Shown here: one piece after another, positions 54,978 to 64,000 of the stretch | Layout of the letters: each line of letters begins with the position of its first letter | Position numbering within the stretch: position 1 is the first letter of the stretch | Source: Fontisphaera persica | GTDB lineage: Bacteria > Verrucomicrobiota > Verrucomicrobiia > Limisphaerales > Fontisphaeraceae | Length of the DNA stretch: 64,000 nt | Assembly (NCBI RefSeq): GCF_024832785.1 | Contig: NZ_CP116615.1 | Coordinates: 2,976,001-3,040,000 of the forward strand | Reading direction: 5' to 3' | The notes under the pieces: generated by a model | The model's input: the letters and a program-made list of their open reading frames with translations, nothing else | The model's database searches: none | What the model was told of the DNA's origin: nothing | Position numbers and translations under genes: made by a program

Positions 54978-56879
54978 TCAACTCCGGCCGCCGAGGAAAG
55001 GCGGCAGCGGACATTCCAGGGCATCGGCAAAAGCGCGCAGGAGTTCGGCCTCGGCAGGTTGTACCACGCCATCGGCCGCCACAGTGGCCACCATGGCCGT
55101 CAGCAGGCGCTGGCGCACGCCGGGGGCGGCGGCCAGACAGGCATCCAGGGCGCGGTCCAGAGCTTCGGGATGGCATTCTTTCCACTGAAAGAAGGGGATG
55201 TACACGCCATTTTCCACCAGCGGAGCGATGCCATTTTGGAAAGCCTGGTGAATGGCTTTCTCCTCACGCTGGCCCACATGGGCAAGGGCGGAAAGCAACA
55301 GGCCAATTTCCGCCGCCAGGCCCTTGTGCGAGTAATACTGCACCACGCGGCGCGGCGGCGGGCCAAAATGCGGTTCGAGATGCCGGCGCACCACCTTTTG
55401 GAGGGCAAACTCAAACAAGTCCACCTGCTGATCGGCCTGAATCAGCTCCTGCAAACTGCGCACAAAGTTCTGGTATTGCTCCGGGGAAAGTTCGCGCAGG
55501 GCCGGGCTGGCCAAATCTACCAGCGGCAGCTTGTGACTGGCGGGCAGGGTTTGCAGAACTTCCCACAAACGCCGCGCTTCTTCCGCCATCGGGCGGCCGG
55601 CGTGGCGGGCCAGGGCGGCAAGCTGGCGCTGTTGGACCTCCGGCTTTTCATCCAATAACAGCGCCAAAACCAAGGCCGCCGCGCCGAAGGGTTCCACGAC
55701 GGCCGTCCCGATTTCGTCCGGCAATTCTTCCACCACCTTGGAGGCGTGCGCAAGGTGCTCCCGCGAGGTGGTTCCGGCCAGCGAAAGCACTTGCGGGGCG
55801 GGAATGGGCACAACTGGCGGCAGGGCGCCCCGGCGCGCGGGCCGGGCTTTGGTAGGCGCGGGCGGCGGGGGGGTATCCAGCCGTCCCTCCTTGCGGGGCG
55901 GGGGAAACACGCCGTCAAAGGAAGGATCAATGGCCTGAATGCGTTTCACCAGAGGGGGATGCGTGGAAAGCAGGGAGGTCAACCCCGCGCTGACGGCATT
56001 GGAGAAAAAGAGATGGGCTGCCTCGCCCGCACGCGGGGACTCCACTCGCGAGCCTTGCGCCAGCCCGCCGATTTTTTTGAGGGCACCCGCCAGGCCGTCC
56101 GGCAGACGGGTGAACTGCACGGCGGCGGCATCGGCCAGGTACTCGCGCTGCCGGGAAATGGCGGCTTGGATCAGACGCCCGAAAAGTGCGCCCAGCCAGC
56201 CGATGGCCAGCAGGGCCAGGCCCAGCAACACCACTTGTCCCGACCCTTTGCCACGCCCCCGCACGCGCATGAGCACCGAGCCGATGGTGGCCAGCCCCAT
56301 GACGCCCGCCACGAGGCCAATCAAACGCACATTCAGGCGCATGTCGCCATTGAGAATATGGCTGAATTCATGGGCGATGACTCCCTGCAGCTCGTCACGG
56401 TTCAACCATTCCAGACAGCCGCGGGTCACGCCAATGGCGGCGTCATTCGGGGAGAAGCCCGCGGCAAAAGCGTTGATGCCGTCTTCCTCGTCCAGGAGAT
56501 ATACCTCGGGCACCGGTACCCCGGAAGCCAGTGACATTTCCTGCACCACATTCATCAGCCGGCGCTCCGCCGGGTCCCGGGTCTGGGGTGAAATCAGCCG
56601 TCCCCCCAGCGAGCGCGCCACCGCGCCCCCGCCGCTGGACAGCTCCATGATGCGAAACAGGCTGCCCGCCCCGATGACCACCACCGTGAAAACGGTCGAG
56701 CCAAGGAACAGCCGGGGATGCCACCAACCCTGGCCGCGCCCGGAGCCAGCCTGAGTGAAGAGCATGGCCAGCACCAGATACACCAGCAACACCGTCCCCA
56801 CCACTGCTGCCGTGAAATACACCAGCAATAGCCCGCTGCGGCGGCGGGCCTGTTCCTGCCGTGTGAAGAAGTCGGTCAT
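54978..56879 (-). CDS. M48 family zinc metalloprotease with long C-terminal region
   Basis: A 633-residue membrane protease. Two N-terminal helices (LVYFTAAVVGTVLLVYLVLAML and TVFTVVVIGAGSLF) precede the M48 domain with EEDGINAFAAGF and the zinc motif VIAHEFSHILNGDM, then two more helices (LIGLVAGVMGLATIG, VVLLGLALLAIGWLGALFG). Residues 330-633 are a soluble, mostly helical region; the end (LLTAMVATVAADGVVQPAEAELLRAFADAL) resembles a TerB-type domain. M48 proteins of this kind act in membrane protein quality control and are often paired with LemA. The ATG at 56879 overlaps the upstream hydrolase stop codon. Confidence 0.88.
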   Translation of the reverse strand: MTDFFTRQEQARRRSGLLLVYFTAAVVGTVLLVYLVLAMLFTQAGSGRGQGWWHPRLFLGSTVFTVVVIGAGSLFRIMELSSGGGAVARSLGGRLISPQTRDPAERRLMNVVQEMSLASGVPVPEVYLLDEEDGINAFAAGFSPNDAAIGVTRGCLEWLNRDELQGVIAHEFSHILNGDMRLNVRLIGLVAGVMGLATIGSVLMRVRGRGKGSGQVVLLGLALLAIGWLGALFGRLIQAAISRQREYLADAAAVQFTRLPDGLAGALKKIGGLAQGSRVESPRAGEAAHLFFSNAVSAGLTSLLSTHPPLVKRIQAIDPSFDGVFPPPRKEGRLDTPPPPAPTKARPARRGALPPVVPIPAPQVLSLAGTTSREHLAHASKVVEELPDEIGTAVVEPFGAAALVLALLLDEKPEVQQRQLAALARHAGRPMAEEARRLWEVLQTLPASHKLPLVDLASPALRELSPEQYQNFVRSLQELIQADQQVDLFEFALQKVVRRHLEPHFGPPPRRVVQYYSHKGLAAEIGLLLSALAHVGQREEKAIHQAFQNGIAPLVENGVYIPFFQWKECHPEALDRALDACLAAAPGVRQRLLTAMVATVAADGVVQPAEAELLRAFADALECPLPPFLGGRS

Positions 56880-57754
56880 GGCTTCACGAACTGCTGCTCT
56901 TTCAACCACCGCACCAGCTCCAGCGCCCACGGGTGGGGCTGGGCAAAGGGCGGTTTGTCGGCCAGTCCCAGCCCATGCCGGCCTTTGGGATAAATATGCA
57001 GCGCGAAGGGCACTTTGTGCCGGCTCAGGGCCGAGGCAAACTCCAGCGCATTCTCCACTTTGACGACGGCGTCATCGGCCGTGTGCCAGATGAAACAGGG
57101 CGGGGTGTCCGCCGTGACCTGCAATTCGCTGGACAAGAGCTTCACCAGTTCTGGGTCGGGATTGGGACCGAGCAGATTCAGTTTCGACCCGGCGTGTGTC
57201 AACGGCCCCATGCTGATGACCGGATAGCACAAAATGCCCAAATCTGGCCGGCAACTCTCACGCTCCACCGGGTCGGTGGCATTCGGGTTGCCGCGGTCGA
57301 AATGCGTGAGCGCCGTGGAGGCCAGATGCCCGCCCGCGCTGCTGCCCATCACCCCCACGCGCTGCTTGTCCACGCCCCATTCGGACGCGCGGGCGCGCAC
57401 CAGGCGCAGGGCGCGCTGCACGTCCTGCAACATGGCCGGATGCCGGTACCCGGCAGTGCCCAGGCGGTACTTGAGCACGAAGGCATGCACGCCCTGCTGA
57501 TTCAAAAACAGCGCGTAATCGTGGCCTTCATGGGGAGCCAGACCGCCATAACCGCCCCCGGGACACACCACCACGGCGGCGCCGGTGGCTTTATCGGCTG
57601 GAGCCAGATAGGGCGTCAGGGTGGGGATGTCCTTGGGTTCCTGGCCCAGCGCGCCCGGCGCTCCCTTGGGCCAGAGAGGCAAGGGCGCATTGGTTTGGGC
57701 CATGACACAGGTGAGCATTCCGCCAGCCAGCCAAAATAACCATGGTAATCGCAT
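56876..57754 (-). CDS. exported alpha/beta hydrolase (acetyl esterase-like)
   Basis: A 292-residue hydrolase with a signal peptide (LPWLFWLAGGMLTCVMAQ). The hormone-sensitive-lipase-type oxyanion motif appears as CPGGGYGG, the nucleophile elbow as MGSSAGGHLAS, and the late acid and His as HTADDAVVKVENA and GRHGLGL. It probably removes acetyl or similar esters from polysaccharides. It is translationally coupled (ATGA) to the M48 protease gene. Confidence 0.88.
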   Translation of the reverse strand: MRLPWLFWLAGGMLTCVMAQTNAPLPLWPKGAPGALGQEPKDIPTLTPYLAPADKATGAAVVVCPGGGYGGLAPHEGHDYALFLNQQGVHAFVLKYRLGTAGYRHPAMLQDVQRALRLVRARASEWGVDKQRVGVMGSSAGGHLASTALTHFDRGNPNATDPVERESCRPDLGILCYPVISMGPLTHAGSKLNLLGPNPDPELVKLLSSELQVTADTPPCFIWHTADDAVVKVENALEFASALSRHKVPFALHIYPKGRHGLGLADKPPFAQPHPWALELVRWLKEQQFVKP

Positions 57755-57889
57755 GGCTCCACCCTATCGCAATCCCTGCCTGGATGCAACCTGCCCTGCT
57801 GTATTCCAGCCCAGCCAGCCGCCACGACGCCCCGAATGGCAAAAGCATAGCACGCGCATGCTGCCCGCGCTGGGCCGCTGCCCCTGCCC

Positions 57890-60604
57890 TTACTTGTGCG
57901 ACAAGGTGAAATTATCCAGATAAAAAACCGTATGCGTATTGGCATTGCTGGTGAATCCCACCCAGGTCAGTTTCTGGAATTTATCATTGGCGTGCTTCAG
58001 GTTTTTGAATTCACGCCGGGGCTGACCGGCGGGGGTCACCGCCAACTGCCACTGGCCAGAATGGTTTTCGCCCACGTCCGCTATAATCTCGAGATGCACC
58101 CAGGTGTTGAGGGGGAGGGACATGGTTTGTCCTGCGGCGCTGAGCTGGCCGTTGCGGATGCTGACCATGGGGCCGGTGCGATAGTCGCTCTCGCTCCAGT
58201 CGCGCCATTCATAGACCACGTAAGAAGCCTGCTCCACCCGCAGGTCAAACGTGTTGGTGTAGGTGCCTTTGGCGTAACCCACCTGCAGATAGAGATGGGG
58301 CTGCCACACATGCTGCAAGTTGGGGGCATCGGTGATTTTGAGGCTGCGTTTGCCGCTGGCGGCGGTTTCTTCAGTGACCAGAATGGAATCCCCCTTGTTC
58401 TCCACCAAGAGCCCAAACGCCCGCGGACGCTGGCCCGGCGCAGTACGCTCAAAGTTCTCGTGGACGGCCAGGGCTGACGGCGGCGGCGGTGGCACCATGG
58501 GCGGGTAGGTGGCATTGCGGGCCTTGGCCACCCACGCGGCATCCCCGTACACCCCGGCCTTTGTATAATCGAACGGTTGAAAACCCAGCCGCAACGCGGG
58601 GGAGTTGGCGCGCAGGCGGAAATCGCCGCGGGCAGCGTCCACAAACAGCGGGTCGGCGATGACGCTGCCGGTCTCGCGGCCCATGGTGGCCTGCCATTCG
58701 GCGAGTGTTTTTCCACTGAATTTCGGGGTTTGGTGGGGATTCCAGTACAGGTTGTTGCGGGTGATGTGGCGATTGGTGTGCCAGGGGCCGGCATAGGCCG
58801 GGCTTTGGTTGGTCCAATAAATGATGTTGCGCTCCAGGGTGAAGGACAGGTGTGGCTCGACACGGGTGATTTGCAACTGATGTTGCAGACTGTTCACCAG
58901 GATGTTGTTGCGCAGGAGGTTTTCCCGGCCGTAGTGCTGATGGAAGCTGCCGGTTTTGGTATTATAAACCAGGTTGTTCTCAAACAAGATGCCCGTGCTG
59001 CCCTCGTCGGTGTACAGCCCCCAGCCGCCGTAGGAATAGGCGTAGATGGTGTGAAAGACATTGTTGGTGACCACCGTGCCCTCGGACGGCCCCAAGGTGT
59101 AAATCCCACCCATATCGCTCAACATCCAGTAGCCGAGGTGATGCACATGGTTGAAAGCGATGACATTGCGCTTGGCGAGGCTCTCGGCGTAACCCCACCG
59201 CCAGCCGGCGCTGATGCCGGTGTAAAACAGGTCGGCAATTTCATTGTGGGTGACCCGGTTGTCGCCGCTGTGCCCAATCCACACCCCCACTGCGCAGGGA
59301 AAAATATAGCCGCCATGGCGGATGATGTTGTTATCCACGGTCACGCGATAAGTGCGCTCCGGTTCGTTGGCGATGGTGGTTTCGCCGATGCGCACGCCCC
59401 CGGCGCCAAAATCAAACAGGTAACAGCGTTGCACGAGGATGTCGCGGCAGCCTTTGCGGAACCAGATGACGTAGGTGCCCACCCGCCCGATTTCGCAATC
59501 TTCGACGCGAATGTGGCGGGCGCCGTCGGCCTGGAAGACAGCCTCGATGGGCGCCGCCGCCTGGGCCGGCTCAAAACCGCCGGGCGGCGTCAGCCATTGG
59601 CCATGATGGAAGGTCAGGCCGCGGAAATTGAGGTACTCCACATACCGTCCATGGGGCGCATCGCCTTTGAGGATGATGAATTTTTCCGCCACGGGCGCGA
59701 TGACTTCGGCGCGGGTCATGTCCTCGCCGGGCCGGGGCAGGTAGGCAAGCGTGCCGTTGCGCGCCAAGAACCACTCGCCCGGCTGGTCCAGGGCGCGGCG
59801 GTAATTTTCCAGGATATAACCGTTGTTTTTGCGCCAGGGATTCCATGATTTCATGCCTTCACCGGAGGTTATGAGCGCTTTCTCCTCGGCATCCACGCGG
59901 TCCAGGAACCGGCGCGTATTGTCCCAATTGTGATAAACCACGAGATTAACATCCTTCAGTTCCTCCTCGCTCAAACCGGCAATGGCCGGAAAGTCCTCGG
60001 GGCGCATCCAGACGGTTTGCCGGGCTTGTTTGGCGCGGCGGCCGCTGCCTTCCAACGTTTCCTCCTGCACGTCGGCGAGATAAAACCAGAACTGGTTGGG
60101 CGAGCGCGCCCGGGTGGCGCGGCGGCCATTCACCCACAACTGCTCAAAGTACCATTGGCCGGCGGCCACTTCAGGAATTTGCGCCTGCCAAACGCCCCCT
60201 TCGCCGCGCTTGAAGCCGCGAATGACCCGCCCGCCGCTGAAGACGGGGCGCGCGCCCGGCGCGGCTTGATAGGTGATGGGCGCGGACGGCGCGCCGCTGT
60301 CCTCCAGCTCGAAAACCACCGGTGCGGTGAGGGTGTAGCGACCATCGGCCACCAGCACACGCACCGGCTCGTGCAACGGGCCGGCGGTCTTGAGTTTGCG
60401 AATGGCGTCGCGCGCGCCGGCCAGCGAGGCCAGCGGGCCGTCCGTGCGGGTGGTGTTGGGTTTGGGGAGACGGCCGGACCAGGCATCATTGCCATTGGGG
60501 GCCACGTGTAAATCCAGCGCGGCCAGGGACGACACGGTGGCGCACACAGCCAAAACTACAAGGACAAAGCCGTGCCGGTTTTTTTGCCAGCGGGTCAGTT
60601 TCAT
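57890..60604 (-). CDS. exported right-handed beta-helix protein
   Basis: A 904-residue protein with a signal peptide ([20 protein letters not shown]) followed by a [14 protein letters not shown] opening typical of polysaccharide-active beta-helix proteins. The middle (about residues 300-700) has parallel-helix repeats rich in Asn and Ile/Val ([68 protein letters not shown]). The last 190 residues form a jelly-roll or concanavalin-like domain ([28 protein letters not shown]). It likely binds or cleaves an acidic polysaccharide. The ATG at 60604 opens the signal peptide. Confidence 0.85.
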   Translation of the reverse strand: MKLTRWQKNRHGFVLVVLAVCATVSSLAALDLHVAPNGNDAWSGRLPKPNTTRTDGPLASLAGARDAIRKLKTAGPLHEPVRVLVADGRYTLTAPVVFELEDSGAPSAPITYQAAPGARPVFSGGRVIRGFKRGEGGVWQAQIPEVAAGQWYFEQLWVNGRRATRARSPNQFWFYLADVQEETLEGSGRRAKQARQTVWMRPEDFPAIAGLSEEELKDVNLVVYHNWDNTRRFLDRVDAEEKALITSGEGMKSWNPWRKNNGYILENYRRALDQPGEWFLARNGTLAYLPRPGEDMTRAEVIAPVAEKFIILKGDAPHGRYVEYLNFRGLTFHHGQWLTPPGGFEPAQAAAPIEAVFQADGARHIRVEDCEIGRVGTYVIWFRKGCRDILVQRCYLFDFGAGGVRIGETTIANEPERTYRVTVDNNIIRHGGYIFPCAVGVWIGHSGDNRVTHNEIADLFYTGISAGWRWGYAESLAKRNVIAFNHVHHLGYWMLSDMGGIYTLGPSEGTVVTNNVFHTIYAYSYGGWGLYTDEGSTGILFENNLVYNTKTGSFHQHYGRENLLRNNILVNSLQHQLQITRVEPHLSFTLERNIIYWTNQSPAYAGPWHTNRHITRNNLYWNPHQTPKFSGKTLAEWQATMGRETGSVIADPLFVDAARGDFRLRANSPALRLGFQPFDYTKAGVYGDAAWVAKARNATYPPMVPPPPPSALAVHENFERTAPGQRPRAFGLLVENKGDSILVTEETAASGKRSLKITDAPNLQHVWQPHLYLQVGYAKGTYTNTFDLRVEQASYVVYEWRDWSESDYRTGPMVSIRNGQLSAAGQTMSLPLNTWVHLEIIADVGENHSGQWQLAVTPAGQPRREFKNLKHANDKFQKLTWVGFTSNANTHTVFYLDNFTLSHK

Positions 60605-60787
60605 GGCCTTGATGTTTCTCCGTGCCCCGGTATTACTCAAGAGCAAAAGCGCGAAAACCCCCAGGATTCGCAGGCCATGACCGGAGACCGCCAGGGAAAA
60701 GCGGTAACCTGCTGAAATCATTGCAGGCTGGTGGCCCCCTGTGCCTTGCTGCTGACGGCCCGCCGTGGATGGGCGCCACCGCGCCCC

Positions 60788-62170
60788 CTATGCGCCAATC
60801 TGGCGGCGGAGATTTTCCATGATGCGCGCCGCCCACTGGTCAAGCGCGGCGGCATCGCGGCCCTCGAGCAGAAGCCGCACTTTCGGCTCGGTGCCGGAGT
60901 AGCGCAGGAGCACACGCCCCCCTTGGGCCTGCAATTCGGCTTCGGCCTGCCGCACCAGCTCACACACGCCGTCCAGCTCTTCAAAGGGGCGTTTCTCGCG
61001 CACTTTGAGGTTGACGGTTTTTTGCGGGAAGCGCGTCCAGCACTTCACCAGCTCGGAAAGGGGTTTTTGCGTGGCGGTCATGGTCTGCAGGACTTGCAAG
61101 GCCGCCACCAGGCCATCGCCGGTGGTGCTGTGGTCGCGGAAAATCAAATGGCCGCTCTGCTCGCCGCCCAGGTTGTAACCGCCGCGCAGCATTTCATCTA
61201 TGACGTTTTTATCGCCCACATCCGTGCGGATGACCCGCCCGCCGGCCGCGCCTATGGCGGCGTCCAAACCGGCGTTGCTCATGACGGTGGCCACCAGCGT
61301 TTTCTCCACCAGCGCGCCGCGGCTGAGCATGTCCAGCGCGGTGATGGCCATGATGTCATCTCCATCCACCAGCCGGCCATGTTCGTCGCACAACAGGACG
61401 CGGTCGGCGTCGCCGTCATGCGCGATGCCGACATCGGCGCGGAATTCGCGCACGCGGGCGCACAGGTTTTCAGGATGCATGGAGCCGCAATCGCGGTTGA
61501 TGTTGAGGCCGTCGGGTTGATTGCCAAACACAATGACCTCGGCGCCCAGCTCGCGGAGGACGCACGGGGTGGACTTGTAGGCCGCGCCGTGGGCGCAATC
61601 CACCACCACGCGCACCCCCTCCAGCGTGCGGCCCTTGGGAAAGGAGGCCTTGGCAAACTCGATGTACCGGCCCAGGGCATCGTCAATGCGGACGGCCTTG
61701 CCAATGGCGCTGGCGGTGGGGCGGATGCTGTCAATGCGGCCGGTGAACACCAGCTCCTCGATTTCCGCCTCGATGGCATCATCCAGTTTGTAGCCGTCGG
61801 CGCGGAAGAACTTGATGCCGTTGTCGTCGTAAGGATTATGCGAGGCCGTGATGACGATGCCGGCATCGGCGCGCAGGCTGCGGGTCACATACGCCACCCC
61901 GGGGGTGGGCAGCGGCCCGATGAACAGCACATCCACCCCCATGGACAGGATGCCGGCGGAAATGGCGTTTTCCAGCATGTACCCCGAAAGGCGGGTGTCT
62001 TTGCCGATGACAATTTTGTGGCGGCCGCGCCCCCGCGAAGGACCGGGCAGATTCTTGAAAACATGGGCGGCGGCGCGGCCCAGCTTGAGGGCGGTCTCCG
62101 CGGTGACCGGCTCAATGTTGGCGATGCCGCGGACGCCGTCGGTGCCAAAAATGCGTTTGCCGTTGCTCAT
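60788..62170 (-). CDS. glmM: phosphoglucosamine mutase
   Basis: A 460-residue enzyme converting glucosamine 6-phosphate to glucosamine 1-phosphate for peptidoglycan precursors. Motifs are RIFGTDGVRGIAN, the phosphoserine Ser110 in VITASHNPYDDNGIKFF, the metal loop DGDADRVLLCDE, GGEQSGHLIF, and the C-terminal RYSGTEPKVR. The ATG at 62170 is preferred over a TTG at 62179. It is the last gene of the folP-cdaA-ybbR-glmM unit, the arrangement known from c-di-AMP-producing bacteria, where CdaR and GlmM regulate the cyclase. Confidence 0.97.
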   Translation of the reverse strand: MSNGKRIFGTDGVRGIANIEPVTAETALKLGRAAAHVFKNLPGPSRGRGRHKIVIGKDTRLSGYMLENAISAGILSMGVDVLFIGPLPTPGVAYVTRSLRADAGIVITASHNPYDDNGIKFFRADGYKLDDAIEAEIEELVFTGRIDSIRPTASAIGKAVRIDDALGRYIEFAKASFPKGRTLEGVRVVVDCAHGAAYKSTPCVLRELGAEVIVFGNQPDGLNINRDCGSMHPENLCARVREFRADVGIAHDGDADRVLLCDEHGRLVDGDDIMAITALDMLSRGALVEKTLVATVMSNAGLDAAIGAAGGRVIRTDVGDKNVIDEMLRGGYNLGGEQSGHLIFRDHSTTGDGLVAALQVLQTMTATQKPLSELVKCWTRFPQKTVNLKVREKRPFEELDGVCELVRQAEAELQAQGGRVLLRYSGTEPKVRLLLEGRDAAALDQWAARIMENLRRQIGA

Positions 62171-62185
62171 AAAACCCAATTCCTT

Positions 62186-62596
62186 TCATCGCACGCGCGC
62201 CACATGCACTTCCGGCGGGTCCACGCGGGTGACCGCCACGCCGGGCGGATGGTGCACCATGACCTTCAGCGGCAGCGGCGGAGCGTCGCCCAGGTCCACC
62301 AGATTGATATAAACCATGATGTCACCGCTGCGAAGTTTGTTCATGATTTCCACCGGGCCCTTGAGCGTGACGTCCACCGTGGCGGGCGTCACGCGAAAGG
62401 CGCGTTCATCACCGGCGGATTTCATGACCGTAATGGAATGGCGGTAAAAGGTAACCTCGCCGGAGGCCACCACCGGCGGGCGTTCCAGGCGCCCCCCCTG
62501 CTGCCAGGTGTTGACCACATGCCAGATCATGACCGCCAGCAGCAGCGAGCAGACCTTGGCCCAGAAATTATGAAAAATGAGCTTTTGCAGCGGCAT
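62186..62596 (-). CDS. cdaR: YbbR-domain protein (CdaR-like), single domain
   Basis: A 136-residue protein with one membrane helix (FWAKVCSLLLAVMIWHVVN) and one YbbR-type beta domain (about residues 45-130, with VTPATVDVTLKGPVEIMNKL and VYINLVDLG). CdaR proteins of Firmicutes have three or four such domains, so this is a short version. CdaR binds and modulates the membrane diadenylate cyclase. It sits 4 bp after cdaA and 15 bp before glmM. Confidence 0.85.
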   Translation of the reverse strand: MPLQKLIFHNFWAKVCSLLLAVMIWHVVNTWQQGGRLERPPVVASGEVTFYRHSITVMKSAGDERAFRVTPATVDVTLKGPVEIMNKLRSGDIMVYINLVDLGDAPPLPLKVMVHHPPGVAVTRVDPPEVHVARVR

Positions 62597-62600
62597 GGCC

Positions 62601-63440
62601 TTATTTCATCTCCGATTTGGCCGCCACCGGCGGGGCGGGCCGGAAGCGCTGGGGCAGATAATCCCGCACCCGCGCCAGCCAGCGGGGCGGCTTGGCCTTG
62701 ACCAGCAGGTTGCTCAAAAAGGCGCGCAACTCCTCCAGGCTCAGACCGCGGGTCAACTGGCCGCGGTAGGCCACGGAAATGGCGCCGGTCTCCTCCGAGA
62801 CCACCACCACAATGGCATCGGTTTCCTCGCTCAAACCAATGGCGGCGCGGTGCCGCGTCCCCAGGGAGGGACTCAACCCCTGCTGCTGCGTGAGGGGGAA
62901 GATGCAGGCGGCGTACAGAATGCGATCCCCTTTCAAAATGACCCCGCCGTCGTGGATGGCGTTGTTGGGGAAAAAAATCGTCTCCAGCATTTCTGGGGTG
63001 GCCTCGCAATCCACGGTGATGCCGGACTCCACCGCATCGTGCAGGCCGATGGATTGCTCGATGGCCATGAGCGCGCCGATGCGCGCCTCCGACAGGCGCT
63101 CGCAGGTTTTGACAATGATTTCGATGTTCTCGCGCTGTTCATGGGCGGAGGCAAACAGGGAGGTGCTGCCCAGCTCGGCCAGGATGCGCCGCAATTCCGG
63201 CTGAAACAAAATCAGAATGGCCACCAGGAAAAAGGCGAAGAAGGTGGTCAGCAGCCAGCGCAACACCTTCAAATCGAGCACCACCGTGATAAAGGTCAGG
63301 GCCAGCAGCAACACCAGGAAACCCGTGAGCACCGGCGCCCCCTTGGTGCCCCGGATGAGCACAAAGCCGTAGTAAATCCCCACCGCGAGGATGAGGATTT
63401 CCAGCGCCGGCCGCCACAGTTGTAAGAGCCATTCCATCAT
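62601..63440 (-). CDS. cdaA: diadenylate cyclase CdaA
   Basis: A 279-residue CdaA-type cyclase making c-di-AMP from two ATP. Three N-terminal membrane helices (ILILAVGIYYGFVLI, VLTGFLVLLLALTFI, LTTFFAFFLVAILILF) precede the DAC domain with the catalytic DGG at residues 164-166 and GTRHRAA at 194-200. The first of two adjacent ATGs (63440) overlaps the folP stop, so translation is coupled. A Pro-rich tail ends the protein. Confidence 0.95.
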   Translation of the reverse strand: MMEWLLQLWRPALEILILAVGIYYGFVLIRGTKGAPVLTGFLVLLLALTFITVVLDLKVLRWLLTTFFAFFLVAILILFQPELRRILAELGSTSLFASAHEQRENIEIIVKTCERLSEARIGALMAIEQSIGLHDAVESGITVDCEATPEMLETIFFPNNAIHDGGVILKGDRILYAACIFPLTQQQGLSPSLGTRHRAAIGLSEETDAIVVVVSEETGAISVAYRGQLTRGLSLEELRAFLSNLLVKAKPPRWLARVRDYLPQRFRPAPPVAAKSEMK

Positions 63441-64000
63441 GCAAGCTGCCGGGCCATTAACGCCTCGGTCATGCGCACTGCATGGACCGTGGCCCGTACG
63501 TCGTGGGCGCGGATGATTTCCACTCCCTGCATAGCCGCCCAGCAGGCGCAGGCCAGACTGCCTGGCAGGCGCTCCGGCGGCTCCGCCCCCAACAATTTCC
63601 CGATAAAGGATTTCCGGGAAACACCCAACAATAATGGCCGCCCCCACCTTTTAAATTGGCGCAGCGCGGCGAGCAACTGCAAATTATGCTCCACCGTCTT
63701 GCCAAAGCCGATGCCCACGTCCAGCACCGTCTGCTCCGGCCGCACGCCGGCCTGCTGAAGACGCCCGAGCACGTCCTCGAAAAAGCGGCCCACCTCCGCC
63801 ACCACATCCTGATATTCGGGATGCTGTTGCATCGTGGCGGGGGTGCCCTGCATGTGCATGGCCACATAGCCCGCCCCGGTGGCCGCCGCCACCTCCCACA
63901 TCTCCGGTTCGGCGCGGTTGGCGGCAATGTCATTGATGATGCTGGCCCCGGCGCCAATGGCCGCCCGGGCCACCGCCGGCTTCACCGTGTCAATCGAAAG
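63437..64000 (-). CDS. folP: dihydropteroate synthase, 5' part outside the window
   Basis: The C-terminal 187 or so residues of DHPS, the folate enzyme joining p-aminobenzoate to dihydropterin pyrophosphate. Visible motifs are LSIDTVKP at the window edge, ASIINDIAANRAEPEM, VAMHMQGTPATMQ, VLDVGIGFGKTVEHN, LLLGVSRKSFIG and IIRAHDVRAT. The start codon is beyond the window. The stop overlaps the cdaA start. Confidence 0.95.
   Translation of the reverse strand, partial: LSIDTVKPAVARAAIGAGASIINDIAANRAEPEMWEVAAATGAGYVAMHMQGTPATMQQHPEYQDVVAEVGRFFEDVLGRLQQAGVRPEQTVLDVGIGFGKTVEHNLQLLAALRQFKRWGRPLLLGVSRKSFIGKLLGAEPPERLPGSLACACWAAMQGVEIIRAHDVRATVHAVRMTEALMARQLA

Overview
The window is about 64 kb of GC-rich bacterial chromosome, close to fully coding. 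The gene content fits a Verrucomicrobiota member of the Limisphaerales/Pedosphaera type. That placement is inferred from family content and not from a marker gene: several Tat-exported oxidoreductases and TIM-barrel proteins, a PQQ-type propeller, an SMP-30 protein, CotH and DUF2723 proteins, a BlaI/M56 pair, and a C-terminal module ending in SKRFYRV that I associate with secreted proteins of this group. No rRNA, tRNA or CRISPR array was found.

Layout. 0-6.7 kb: a zinc-ribbon membrane protein, a Tat-exported TIM barrel, a lone RelE-like toxin, ferritin, an unknown protein, LemA, then lgt-miaA. 6.6-12.7 kb is the accessory region. The last 131 bp of miaA, the following spacer and the first codons of a methylase gene occur twice as diverged direct repeats. 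A REP-associated tyrosine transposase with REP-like palindromes lies between the copies. The second copy runs directly into a three-gene restriction-modification-like cassette: a methylase homologue with no NPPY motif, an Eco57I-like adenine methylase, and a GIY-YIG/SF2-helicase fusion. The recognition half of the methylase is visibly AT-richer than everything around it.

12.7-30 kb: CotH, nifJ (pyruvate:ferredoxin oxidoreductase) with a dihydroorotate-dehydrogenase-like partner and a strong terminator, two Tat/lipoprotein hydrolase-type genes, a large secreted protein with a C25-like cysteine-protease front end, an SMP-30 protein, PPi-type phosphofructokinase with a terminator, a PQQ propeller and an orphan ParA. 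30-36.3 kb: a small unknown gene, then a minus-strand unit blaI-blaR1(M56)-DUF2723 headed by two matching palindromic operators. 36.4-49.5 kb: a double-receiver response regulator, an AraC regulator, sucB and sucA (2-oxoglutarate dehydrogenase), a Gfo/Idh protein divergent from apt, aroF, speA and a membrane protein.

48.3-64 kb: a coupled hybrid histidine kinase and REC-Hpt-REC regulator, both carrying a receiver with Glu at the phospho-acceptor position; AlgH; a CorC/CNNM exporter; M48 protease; esterase; a beta-helix protein; and the folP-cdaA-ybbR-glmM unit linking c-di-AMP synthesis to cell-wall precursor supply. Metabolically the window shows ferredoxin-linked pyruvate oxidation and PPi-type glycolysis together with an NAD-type 2-oxoglutarate dehydrogenase, so the organism may switch between low- and high-oxygen modes (inference).
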